From contig NZ_QFLI01000011.1 in NCBI RefSeq assembly GCF_003202155.1, forward strand, positions 1 to 64,000: a stretch of DNA of 64,000 bases, written 5' to 3'. Each line of letters starts with the position of its first letter. Position 1 is the first letter of the stretch. A program made the translations under genes and the position numbers. Of this stretch, positions 46,331-55,198 are shown piece by piece. The DNA comes from Marinifilum breve (GTDB lineage Bacteria > Bacteroidota > Bacteroidia > Bacteroidales > Marinifilaceae). The notes beneath the pieces were generated by a model that saw only the letters and a program-made list of their open reading frames with translations, was not told where the DNA came from and did not search any database.

Positions 46331-47584
46331 TTAACGAATTTTAAGCGTTACAATCGTGATCACCGCAAGGAAAATTCCAATAATCCAGAAACGAGTTACA
46401 ATTTTTGGTTCCGGATATCCCTTCATTTGGTAGTGATGATGTAAGGGAGCCATTCTAAATATTCTTCGGCCTTCGCCATACTTCTTCCTAGTATATTTAA
46501 ACCATGAAACCTGCATCATTACCGAAATATTCTCTACCAGGAAGATTCCACATAAAATAGGAATCAGCAATTCTTTATGAATAATTATTGCAAATACTGC
46601 AATAATTCCACCAAGTGATAACGAACCTGTATCTCCCATAAATACTTGTGCAGGGAATGAATTGTACCACATAAATCCAATGGTTGCACCAATAAATGCA
46701 GCTATAAATACTACCAGCTCACCAGAATTTGGAATATACATGATATTCAAATAGTCAGCATAAACAACGTGCCCCGACACATAAGCCAGAATCCCCAATG
46801 TAGCTCCAATAATTGCTGATGATCCTGTTGCTAAACCATCTAATCCATCGGTAATATTTGCACCATTGGAAACTGCTGTTACAATAAATATTGTGATAAT
46901 TATAAACACCAACCAAGCCAATTTAGGAGCATGTTCTCCCGCAAAACTTACAAGATATTCATAGTCAAACTCGTTATTTTTAAAGAATGGGATAGTAGTT
47001 TTTGTTGACTTCACATCAGTTGTAAGTCTGGTAGCTCCTGGTTCTTCTGAAGTAAATCCTTCATCTACCAACTCTGTTTTTACACCAATTTCGTCAATAT
47101 CCGCTTTTTCACGAACTACAACATCATCACTCAAATAAAGAGTAAGACCAACAATTAAACCAAGCCCAATCTGACCTGCTACCTTAAACCTTCCCTTTAA
47201 TCCTTCTTTGTCTTTCTTGAATACTTTAATGTAATCATCAACAAAGCCAATAAAACCAAGCCAAACTGTGGTTATTACCATTAATATGATATAGGTATTC
47301 TCTAATTTTGCAAAAAGTAGAACAGGAATCAAAATCGAAATGATAATGATAATTCCTCCCATTGTAGGAGTACCTTTTTTCTCAAGCTGACCAGCTAAAC
47401 CCAAATCACGGACTATCTCCCCAATTTGTTGTTTTTGAAGCAATAAAATGATTTTCTTCCCAAATACCGTTGAAATAAACAAGGACAACATAATTGCCAT
47501 TGACGCACGAAATGAAATGTAATCGAACATTCCAGCACCCGGAAAATCTAACTGATTTAAATATCTGAACAAATAATAAAACAT
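46331..47584 (-). CDS. mraY: Phospho-N-acetylmuramoyl-pentapeptide transferase, Bacteroidota form
   Basis: This 417-residue polytopic enzyme makes lipid I. It has the [12 protein letters not shown] motif, the active-site FVDDYIKVF, the [13 protein letters not shown] signature and MAPLHHHYQ. It is about 55 residues longer than proteobacterial MraY because of a charged extramembrane insertion at about 150-210 ([20 protein letters not shown] onward), which I recall as common in Bacteroidota. Confidence 0.95.
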   Translation of the reverse strand: MFYYLFRYLNQLDFPGAGMFDYISFRASMAIMLSLFISTVFGKKIILLLQKQQIGEIVRDLGLAGQLEKKGTPTMGGIIIIISILIPVLLFAKLENTYIILMVITTVWLGFIGFVDDYIKVFKKDKEGLKGRFKVAGQIGLGLIVGLTLYLSDDVVVREKADIDEIGVKTELVDEGFTSEEPGATRLTTDVKSTKTTIPFFKNNEFDYEYLVSFAGEHAPKLAWLVFIIITIFIVTAVSNGANITDGLDGLATGSSAIIGATLGILAYVSGHVVYADYLNIMYIPNSGELVVFIAAFIGATIGFMWYNSFPAQVFMGDTGSLSLGGIIAVFAIIIHKELLIPILCGIFLVENISVMMQVSWFKYTRKKYGEGRRIFRMAPLHHHYQMKGYPEPKIVTRFWIIGIFLAVITIVTLKIR

Positions 47585-47586
47585 AC

Positions 47587-49044
47587 CTACAGTTTAAAAA
47601 TTTCTTGTATTACTTCTTTATCATCAAAATGATGTTTCACTCCTTTTATTTCCTGGTAATCCTCGTGACCTTTTCCTGCCACCAGGATGATATCTCCTTT
47701 TTGTGCCAACATGCAAGCTGTACGAATGGCCTCTTTTCTATCGGTAATTGCTAAAACTTTTCTCAAGTCACTAGCATCAACACCTTCTTTCATATCCGAA
47801 ATAATCTGATCTGGTTCTTCCGACCTTGGATTATCCGACGTCAAAATCACCTTATCACTTAAATTCGCACTAATTTTTGCCATTGTTGGTCGCTTGGTTT
47901 TGTCTCTATCTCCACCACATCCAACAACAGTTATCACCTGCTCGTTTCTGGTTCGTAATGCTTCTATGGTTTCCAAAACATTTTTCAAAGCATCCGGAGT
48001 ATGCGCATAATCAACAATGGCCATAACTCCTTCTGGTGATATAATACTCTCAAATCTTCCATCAACTGAAGTTAGTTCGCTAATTCCACGAAGTACTTCT
48101 TCCTTATCCTGATTTAATAACCTTGCTGCAGCATACACCGCCAATAAGTTGTGAGCATTAAAATCACCAATAAAATTGGTCCAGGTTTCAACGCCATCAA
48201 TCTCCATCAACATTCCGGTAAAATGCTTTTCCAAAATCTTACATCTGAAATCAGCAAAAGAACGAGATGAATACAAAAACTTATGTGCTTCTGTATTTTG
48301 CAGCATCAATTTCCCATTCTTATCGTCAGCATTCGTTATGGCAAAAGATGTTTTACCTAAATCATCAAAAAAGCGCTTCTTCACTTTTAAGTACGCATCA
48401 AATGTTTTGTGATAATCCAAATGATCATGCGTAATATTGGTAAATATTCCACCTTTATAATCTAGAGCTCCAATGCGTTTCTGATCGATTGCATGAGAAC
48501 TTACTTCCATAAAGCAAAACTCACACCCTTCAGCAACCATATCTGCAAGCAATGCGTTTAATTGCAATGGATCAGGAGTGGTATGAGTAGCAACAATTTC
48601 TTTCTCATCCACATAATTTCTTACCGTAGATAACAATCCCACTTTGTACCCTAACTTTTTGAAAAGTCGATACAATAAAGTAGCAACTGTTGTTTTTCCA
48701 TTTGTTCCGGTAACACCTACCAGTTGAATATCATGTGTTGGTTTTCCATAGTAATTATGCGCCAATTCAGACAATACAGTCAATGAATCTTCAACAATGA
48801 TATATGTAATTTCAGAGTTAGTAACCTCTGGCAATTCTTCACAAACAATCACTTTTACACCTTTCTCTTCTACTGATGCAATATACTTGTGTCCATCACT
48901 CACAGTTCCCCTGCAAGCTACAAAAAGGTCTCCTTCCTCTACCTTTCGGGAATCAAAATGAATGTTGTTGATCTCAACATCACTCATCCCCTTTAGGCTT
49001 TCTATTTTAACCGAACTAAAAAGTTCATTAATCTTCACACTCAT
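47587..49044 (-). CDS. murE: UDP-MurNAc-tripeptide synthetase
   Basis: This 485-residue Mur ligase adds the third amino acid to the stem peptide, probably meso-diaminopimelate as is usual in the phylum. It has [17 protein letters not shown], the ATTPDP-like [11 protein letters not shown], the [12 protein letters not shown] segment and the [11 protein letters not shown] motif, whose DNPR pattern is typical of diaminopimelate-adding enzymes. It lies between ftsI and mraY. Confidence 0.94.
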   Translation of the reverse strand: MSVKINELFSSVKIESLKGMSDVEINNIHFDSRKVEEGDLFVACRGTVSDGHKYIASVEEKGVKVIVCEELPEVTNSEITYIIVEDSLTVLSELAHNYYGKPTHDIQLVGVTGTNGKTTVATLLYRLFKKLGYKVGLLSTVRNYVDEKEIVATHTTPDPLQLNALLADMVAEGCEFCFMEVSSHAIDQKRIGALDYKGGIFTNITHDHLDYHKTFDAYLKVKKRFFDDLGKTSFAITNADDKNGKLMLQNTEAHKFLYSSRSFADFRCKILEKHFTGMLMEIDGVETWTNFIGDFNAHNLLAVYAAARLLNQDKEEVLRGISELTSVDGRFESIISPEGVMAIVDYAHTPDALKNVLETIEALRTRNEQVITVVGCGGDRDKTKRPTMAKISANLSDKVILTSDNPRSEEPDQIISDMKEGVDASDLRKVLAITDRKEAIRTACMLAQKGDIILVAGKGHEDYQEIKGVKHHFDDKEVIQEIFKL

Positions 49045-49054
49045 ATCTTATTCT

Positions 49055-51172
49055 TTAAGATAAATCAATAGTTATTCTATCTCCCGAACGGAAATTGCTA
49101 CCAGGACGCAAAGATTGTTTGGAAACGGAACCAACTCCACGTACTTGAACTCTCAACCCTACATTTTCCAATATATATAATGCGTCTTGCACTCCCATTC
49201 CTTTTACATTCGGAACCAAAAAGTTCTTTACTCTTCTGTATTTGTATTCAATCACAGAGTCTTTACGAGATGTAACGACCCATTCTGTTTGAATTTTCGG
49301 GTTTGTGATATCAATATTCAAATCATCAAAAACCAAATCTAAATCCTCTTTGCTCCCGTTAAGCGAAATTGGCACTTTAGGTCCTTCCTCTTCTTCATTT
49401 TTTCTTTCCGGATGCATGGAATAGCTCATTGCATAAACCTTATCAGAAATGGATTTAAAAACCGGACCTGCAACCTGATTACCATAAAACCCTTTCGTTT
49501 TATTTGGGCGATTAATTACTACTACACAAGAATACATAGGATCATCAGCAGGAAAATAGCCTACAAATGAAGCTTGATAAACTTTATGACCATAGCCTTT
49601 TTTACCATCTGCAATTTGCGCCGTTCCAGTTTTACCAGCAATCTTATAGTTTGAATTTCTCAAGTTTCTGGCAGTTCCTCTCAAAACTACACCTTCCAAC
49701 ATATTCTGAATGGTTTCCAATGTTTGTCCTGAACAAATTTTTGACTTTAAAACTTCTTCATCAAACTTTGAGATCACTTCACCATGATATCTAATCTCCT
49801 TTACAAACTTCGGTTTCATCATTTTACCATCATTGGCAATTGCATTGTAAAAAGTTAGCGTTTGTAATGGAGTTTGATGCACCGAATATCCTATGGACAT
49901 CCATGGCAATGAAATTCCGGACCAGGTTGGATCATCAGGATATTTTATTTTTGGCGTACCTTCACCTCTAATTTCTAGTCCAAGAGGTTCATTTAAACGA
50001 AAATCGTACAATCGATTAATAAATTCTCTTGGTTTATTTTTATAGTGCTCATCTACCAATCTCGAAATTCCAACATTCGAAGATTTTTCAAAAGCTTCCT
50101 GAACAGTTATCTTTCCATATCCTCCATGATGAGAATCTCTCATTTTTGCATTGTAAAAACGGTAAATTCCGTTACCAGTATCAACCGAATCCATTGGACC
50201 AACATAACCATCCTCCAACAAAGCCATCATAGATGCCAGCTTAAAGGTTGAACCGGGTTCGGTTGCCTCCCCAATAGCATAGTTATACAACTCGCGATAC
50301 ACTTTTTTCTTCTCGTCATAACCAATGTTAGCGATGGCTTTAATGGCACCTGTTTTCACTTCCATTAAAATGGCTGATCCATGATGCGCATTATATTTCA
50401 CCAATTGATGATACAAAGCCGACTCTGCCACATCCTGATAATTGACATCAATGGTTGTAATCAGATCATTTCCATCCTTGGGCTCCACCATGTTTACAGG
50501 CAACCATCTTCCCGACATTTTTTGCAAGATACTAACACCATCAACTCCTTTCAGCTCACTTTCAAATGCACCCTCCATGCCTACTCTACCAATCAACTTG
50601 TTGTTATCTTCTTTATTCAGATAACCAATGGTTCTTGTAGCCAGATTTCTGTGAGGTTGTTGCCGTTTATTCTCTTGTTCACAAATTAAACCGCCTTTGT
50701 TTTTGCCCAAGCGGAACAATGGAAAAGTTTTAATCACTTTAAGTTCATTGTAATTTACCTTACGGCGATTTATCAAGACATATCGGTTAGATTTTTTCTT
50801 GTACTTTGAGTTCCATAAAAGTCGACGATATTCATTCTTCGATTTGTCATTAAAAAATCTTGACAAACAAAGAGCCAATGAATCAACTTTCGATTTAAAC
50901 ACTTCATCTGTTAAACCTGCAGCTCTAAAGTCCATTCTTATTTGATAATATGGCAAAGAAGTGGCTAAAATACGTCCATCCTCAGCACAAATATCTCCTC
51001 TATTGGCACGTACAATCACATCTCGTTGTGATATTTTTTGAGCCTTTCCTCTCCAATAATCTCCTTCGAACAATTGTAAGGTTACAACGCGTCCTACAAT
51101 CATTAATGCAAAGAGCATTACAACTGCATACACCAAACCAACTCGCCATATGATATCTTTTTTTATTGGCAC
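49055..51172 (-). CDS. ftsI: Septal penicillin-binding protein with PASTA domain
   Basis: The 705-residue class B transpeptidase crosslinks septal peptidoglycan. After one membrane anchor (LVYAVVMLFALMIVGRVVTLQLF) comes the pedestal domain, then the transpeptidase with PGSTFKLAS (SxxK), KSSNVGI (SxN) and IAGKTGTAQ (KTG). The C-terminal 60 residues form one PASTA domain (LVPNVKGMGVQDALYILENVGLRV), which may bind cell-wall muropeptides. The start overlaps the ftsL stop. Confidence 0.93.
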   Translation of the reverse strand: MPIKKDIIWRVGLVYAVVMLFALMIVGRVVTLQLFEGDYWRGKAQKISQRDVIVRANRGDICAEDGRILATSLPYYQIRMDFRAAGLTDEVFKSKVDSLALCLSRFFNDKSKNEYRRLLWNSKYKKKSNRYVLINRRKVNYNELKVIKTFPLFRLGKNKGGLICEQENKRQQPHRNLATRTIGYLNKEDNNKLIGRVGMEGAFESELKGVDGVSILQKMSGRWLPVNMVEPKDGNDLITTIDVNYQDVAESALYHQLVKYNAHHGSAILMEVKTGAIKAIANIGYDEKKKVYRELYNYAIGEATEPGSTFKLASMMALLEDGYVGPMDSVDTGNGIYRFYNAKMRDSHHGGYGKITVQEAFEKSSNVGISRLVDEHYKNKPREFINRLYDFRLNEPLGLEIRGEGTPKIKYPDDPTWSGISLPWMSIGYSVHQTPLQTLTFYNAIANDGKMMKPKFVKEIRYHGEVISKFDEEVLKSKICSGQTLETIQNMLEGVVLRGTARNLRNSNYKIAGKTGTAQIADGKKGYGHKVYQASFVGYFPADDPMYSCVVVINRPNKTKGFYGNQVAGPVFKSISDKVYAMSYSMHPERKNEEEEGPKVPISLNGSKEDLDLVFDDLNIDITNPKIQTEWVVTSRKDSVIEYKYRRVKNFLVPNVKGMGVQDALYILENVGLRVQVRGVGSVSKQSLRPGSNFRSGDRITIDLS

Positions 51173-51552
51173 TATTTATCGATGTAAATTTTAACAGGAG
51201 GTTCTGTTGATTCAGTCAAACCCAAACCTTCCTTTTGAACTCGTTTTAAAACTTCCGATTGCTTACTCATATACATTAAATCCGAAGCCGTTGTAATCGA
51301 CTCGAATCTTAAATCTTTTAATTCTTTTTCAAGGCTAACCATATCTCTATAAACCTTTTCTGATTTATATCGATTACTGATATAGAAAATACCAAGGCAA
51401 ACCAAAAAAAGCACAAATGGCAATTGCTGCACAACTGCCGATTTAGTCAAAATACTACCGTCGATAAAATCCTTTACCGAAGCACTGGAAATCTCTTTCT
51501 GTTCTTTGGTAGGACTTACAAAATCGTTGTATTTTTTTCTAAATCTGAACAT
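51172..51552 (-). CDS. ftsL: FtsL-like cell division protein
   Basis: The 126-residue protein has a charged cytoplasmic N-terminus, one membrane helix (VVQQLPFVLFLVCLGIFYISN) and a periplasmic coiled coil (MVSLEKELKDLRFESITTASDLMYMSKQSEVLK). This layout and its place between rsmH and ftsI identify it as the FtsL partner of FtsB/FtsQ. The sequence itself is poorly conserved. Confidence 0.8.
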   Translation of the reverse strand: MFRFRKKYNDFVSPTKEQKEISSASVKDFIDGSILTKSAVVQQLPFVLFLVCLGIFYISNRYKSEKVYRDMVSLEKELKDLRFESITTASDLMYMSKQSEVLKRVQKEGLGLTESTEPPVKIYIDK

Positions 51553-51553
51553 G

Positions 51554-52459
51554 CTATTTTAAATTTGGTTTTGCAATTCGAAGCTTGGCACTTCTTGCTC
51601 TACCGTTTCTTTCAATTTCTTCTTCGCTTGGCAAAATCACTTTCCTATTTACACTTGTCAGTGGTGTTTGAACATTGCCAAAGAAATCTTTCTCAGCTCC
51701 TCCTTCAAACTTACCATCACGTATGTAATTTTTCACCAATCGATCCTCCAACGAGTGATAAGTTATCACTACTAATCTACCTTCAGGCTTCAACACATCC
51801 GCACATTGCTCCAGCATTTCTTTGAGAACATCCATTTCCTTGTTCACCTCAATTCTTAGTGCTTGAAACACCTGAGCCAAATATTTATGATCTTTAAACT
51901 TTGGCACACATGGAGCGATCACCTCTTTAAACTGTTGAATGGTCTCAAAATTGTTCTCTTTGCGATAATTTTCTATCAATTTCACCAACTTGCCAGGATT
52001 CTTCACTTCTCCATACAGTTTGAAAATTTTAAACAAATCTTCAACATCGTAATCATTAAGAATATCAGCTGCCGTAAAATCCGAACTCTGGTTCATTCTC
52101 ATATCTAAATCACCATCGAAACGGAAAGAAAAACCACGCTCTGCTACATCAAATTCGTGAGAAGAAACTCCTAAATCAGCTAAAATTCCATCGATTTTCT
52201 CATACCCCAAGTACTTTATAAAGTTTTTGAAGTATCTGAAATTGTGACGAACGAAAATAAAATTTTCATCATCTGGAACATTGGCTTCAGCATCTTCATC
52301 CTGGTCAAAACCAATCAATTTTCCAGTAGTTAAATGCTTCAATATTTCTCTTGAGTGACCACCTCCACCAAAGGTTAAATCCACATAGATTCCCTCAGGA
52401 TTTATTTTCAACCCCTCAATACATTCATCCAACAAAACTGGTATATGATATTCACTCAT
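51554..52459 (-). CDS. rsmH: 16S rRNA (cytosine-1402-N4) methyltransferase
   Basis: This methyltransferase of about 301 residues modifies 16S rRNA. It has HIPVLLDECIEGL at the start, the SAM-binding DLTFGGGGHSREIL, GILADLGVSSHEFD, FRFDGDLDMRMNQ and the final NGRARSAKLR. I prefer the start at 52459 (MSEYHIPVLL), because the extra upstream residues are not family-like. It lies 64 bp downstream of mraZ. Confidence 0.94.
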   Translation of the reverse strand: MSEYHIPVLLDECIEGLKINPEGIYVDLTFGGGGHSREILKHLTTGKLIGFDQDEDAEANVPDDENFIFVRHNFRYFKNFIKYLGYEKIDGILADLGVSSHEFDVAERGFSFRFDGDLDMRMNQSSDFTAADILNDYDVEDLFKIFKLYGEVKNPGKLVKLIENYRKENNFETIQQFKEVIAPCVPKFKDHKYLAQVFQALRIEVNKEMDVLKEMLEQCADVLKPEGRLVVITYHSLEDRLVKNYIRDGKFEGGAEKDFFGNVQTPLTSVNRKVILPSEEEIERNGRARSAKLRIAKPNLK

Positions 52460-52523
52460 TTCTAATCTTTTAATCACTATTTAAATCAAGCGCGAAGAAA
52501 GCCAATGTTTTTCTCAAAATCAA

Positions 52524-52988
52524 TTATAAACCAGGATTAATACTCCCTCCTAAAATCTCATTTGCCAGACTGCTAAAATCATCGTCTGACAGTGCTGGTT
52601 TTTCGTAGGCTTCAGTATTCCAAATTTCGATCTTATCATCCTGCCCGGCTAAAGTGATATCCTTTCTAAAACCCGCAAACTCAAAAAACTTTTTGGGAAT
52701 TAAGATTCTTCCATTACTATCAATCTGTACCTCTGCAGTACCTCTATAAAATTCACGCATAAATGCAGCATGTTTTTTATTGAAGGTATTTACTCTGGCC
52801 CTAACCATCTCAATTTGCCTTTCCCATTCTTTCATCGGATACAAATCGAGACACTTGTCATGCAGATTTTTTCTAAGCACACAACGATTCTCAGAATCTC
52901 CATTTAAAAGCTTCCGAAACGCCGAAGGCAGCAACACACGACCTTTCGCGTCTAATTTGCATTTATAATCACCTATGAATGTTTGCAT
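52524..52988 (-). CDS. mraZ: Transcriptional regulator MraZ
   Basis: The 154-residue DNA-binding protein has two AbrB/SpoVT-like halves, each with the signature pattern (DAKGRVLLPSAFRKL and DSNGRILIPKKFFEFAG). It usually represses its own dcw operon. The motif repeats at 53031-53055 are the likely operator. It is the first gene of the cluster. Confidence 0.94.
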   Translation of the reverse strand: MQTFIGDYKCKLDAKGRVLLPSAFRKLLNGDSENRCVLRKNLHDKCLDLYPMKEWERQIEMVRARVNTFNKKHAAFMREFYRGTAEVQIDSNGRILIPKKFFEFAGFRKDITLAGQDDKIEIWNTEAYEKPALSDDDFSSLANEILGGSINPGL

Positions 52989-53010
52989 TAAAAAAATCGA
53001 TTTACATTTG

Positions 53011-53055
53011 TAAAATTAGAGAAAAAAACTCCCACTTTCAACCACATAGTCCCAC
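53011..53055 (-). promoter_or_regulatory. dcw operon promoter with three MraZ boxes
   Basis: On the minus strand GTGGG, GTGGT and GTGGG start exactly 10 bp apart (plus-strand positions 53031-53035, 53041-53045, 53051-53055), matching the TGGG repeats bound by the MraZ ring. A -7-like TAATTTTA (53011-53018) and a -33-like TTGA (53038-53041) 19 bp apart place the boxes over the -33 region, consistent with repression. Confidence 0.7.
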
Positions 53056-53195
53056 TTTTATTGTATTGTTGATAACTTTTCTTTGCTGCAACAATTATTT
53101 ATTATGCGGTATGCTCTATTATGTCCCTAAAATTAGACTAACAATGCAATAAATTTGCGATATTTGCAGGTCTAAATAATCTATGCTAAACTTTT

Positions 53196-54026
53196 ATGGA
53201 AAGTAATTCAGATAATTATTTGAAAATTGATATCGAAAAAGTATTTGCAAGTAAAAGCAAAAAACTGGCAAAGCTTCTTCCTGGTTTTATTGTGCGATAT
53301 CTAAAACGCATCATTCATCAAGATGAAATCAACGATTTTCTATCTAGAAATTACCAAAAACAGGGCATTGAATTTGCGGATAGTGTTTTAGAAGAGCTTG
53401 ATATCAAATTCAAAATTGAAGGGCTTGAAAATATCGATAAAAACGGAAGATATTTATTTGCATCCAATCATCCACTTGGAGGTCCTGATGGAATCATTCT
53501 AATTAGCATATTCGGAAAAGAATTTAGCAGCATTAGGTTTCTGGTAAATGATATCTTAATGAATATCAAAAACCTAAACGATGTATTTATTCCAATAAAC
53601 AAACATGGAGGACAAGCAAAAGCTGCTGCAATTTTATTAGAGAGTGCATATCAATCCGAAGCCACTATTATAACCTTCCCGGCAGGTTTGGTCTCGCGCA
53701 AACAGAAAGGAAAAATTGAAGATCTGGAATGGAAGAAAAGTTTTATTGCAAAAGCAATAAAGCACAAAAGAGATATTGTACCCATACACATGGATGGCAG
53801 AAACTCTAACTTTTTCTACAATTTAGCCAATTTGAGAAAATTCTTTGGATTAAAATCTAATTTGGAAATGTTATATTTGCCAAACGAACTATTTAAGCAA
53901 AGAGGAAAAACCTTTACTGTCAGAATTGGAAAGCCTGTTTCTTATAAAACTTTTGATAAGAGCTTATCGTATGATAAGTGGGCCGAAAAAATAAAAAGAG
54001 AATCTTACAAACTTGCAGACCACTAA
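53196..54026 (+). CDS. GlsA-like PlsC-family O-acyltransferase
   Basis: The 276-residue protein belongs to the acyl-glycerophosphate acyltransferase family: SNHPLGGPDGIILI carries the catalytic H-x4-D, and TFPAGLVSRKQKG is the downstream substrate motif. In Bacteroides, a PlsC-like GlsA and a GNAT-like GlsB make glycine lipids. The gene at 54153 looks like GlsB, which supports this role here. The acceptor cannot be seen in the sequence. It is divergent from mraZ, with TAAATTTG (53150-53157) as a possible -7 element. Confidence 0.7.
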   Translation: MESNSDNYLKIDIEKVFASKSKKLAKLLPGFIVRYLKRIIHQDEINDFLSRNYQKQGIEFADSVLEELDIKFKIEGLENIDKNGRYLFASNHPLGGPDGIILISIFGKEFSSIRFLVNDILMNIKNLNDVFIPINKHGGQAKAAAILLESAYQSEATIITFPAGLVSRKQKGKIEDLEWKKSFIAKAIKHKRDIVPIHMDGRNSNFFYNLANLRKFFGLKSNLEMLYLPNELFKQRGKTFTVRIGKPVSYKTFDKSLSYDKWAEKIKRESYKLADH

Positions 54027-54152
54027 AAACGAATATTACTTTTATCAAAAATTAAATAACATTAATATTATTTGTTTCGATTAGTGATTAATTTCGTTGC
54101 CCATTAGAACCAAAAATAAAACCATCCTACTTAGGATTAATACCACTTTAAA

Positions 54153-55133
54153 ATGAAAGAAATTATACCCCCTGTACCAAGAAAAGAGCTTGAAAAAGAG
54201 CTAACAGAAGAGAGATTTGTGCGCAAGACCAACAAGGGGTCTAATGAAATCTATTGCTTTACTCATCATGATTCGCCAAACTTAATGAAAGAAGTTGGTC
54301 GACTAAGAGAAATTACTTTTAGAAAAGCTGGTGGTGGAACCGGGAAAGAACTTGATATCGACAAATTCGACATTGATGAAAAACCATATCACCAATTAAT
54401 TGTTTGGGATCCTAAAGCCAAAGAAATTTTAGGTGGTTATCGTTATATTTTGTGTAGCGAAGCTCCTGTTGATGAAAATGGAGATATCTATTTGGCAACA
54501 TCGAGACTTTTTAACTTCTCAGATGATTTTAAAAAGAATTATATGCCACACATGATTGAGCTTGGCCGTTCTTTTGTTCAGCCAGATTATCAATCAATAA
54601 AAAAAGGAAGAAAAAGCTTGTATGCTTTAGATAATTTATGGGATGGACTTGGTGCTTTAATTGTTGATTATCCTGAAATTAAATATTTCTTTGGTAAGGT
54701 TACCATGTATCCTGATTACAATAGAGATGCAAGGAATCACATTTTATATTTCATGAACAAGATGTTTAATGATGTAGAAAAATTGGCATGGCCAACCACT
54801 CCACTTCAAACAAACATGAATGAAGAGCAATTGGCGAAAGATTTTTGCGGTGAAACTTTCGATGAGAATTATAAAATCTTATCACAAAATGTAAGAAAAA
54901 ACGGGGAAAACATTCCTCCGCTTATCAATGCTTACATGGGTTTATCACCAACAATGAAATGCTTTGGCACTGCAGTGAACACACACTTTGGCGATGTTGA
55001 AGAAACAGGAATCATGATTACGATTGCAGATGTTTACGATCAGAAGATAGACAGACACACATCGTCATATTTATCGTTTCTAAAGATCAAATTACCTAAG
55101 AAACCAAATCTGAATATCTTCAAGAAAAAATAA
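54153..55133 (+). CDS. GlsB-like N-acyltransferase (GNAT/OlsB type)
   Basis: The 326-residue protein resembles ornithine- or glycine-lipid N-acyltransferases. It has REITFRKAGGGTGKELDIDKFDID, HQLIVWDPKAKEILGGYRYI, MIELGRSFVQPDYQ and LDNLWDGLGALI, the conserved blocks of that family. It should transfer a 3-hydroxyacyl group from acyl carrier protein to an amino acid. It lies 126 bp after the GlsA-like gene and ends at a strong hairpin. Confidence 0.75.
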   Translation: MKEIIPPVPRKELEKELTEERFVRKTNKGSNEIYCFTHHDSPNLMKEVGRLREITFRKAGGGTGKELDIDKFDIDEKPYHQLIVWDPKAKEILGGYRYILCSEAPVDENGDIYLATSRLFNFSDDFKKNYMPHMIELGRSFVQPDYQSIKKGRKSLYALDNLWDGLGALIVDYPEIKYFFGKVTMYPDYNRDARNHILYFMNKMFNDVEKLAWPTTPLQTNMNEEQLAKDFCGETFDENYKILSQNVRKNGENIPPLINAYMGLSPTMKCFGTAVNTHFGDVEETGIMITIADVYDQKIDRHTSSYLSFLKIKLPKKPNLNIFKKK

Positions 55134-55153
55134 AACCAAGTGTTATAAAATAA

Positions 55154-55180
55154 AAAAGCCGATCGATTTGATCGGCTTTT
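55154..55180. terminator. Bidirectional terminator
   Basis: AAAAGCCGATC and GATCGGCTTTT are exact complements around a 5-base loop, between the convergent GlsB-like and purF genes. Confidence 0.85.
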
Positions 55181-55198
55181 CTTTTCTATTTTTTCTTA

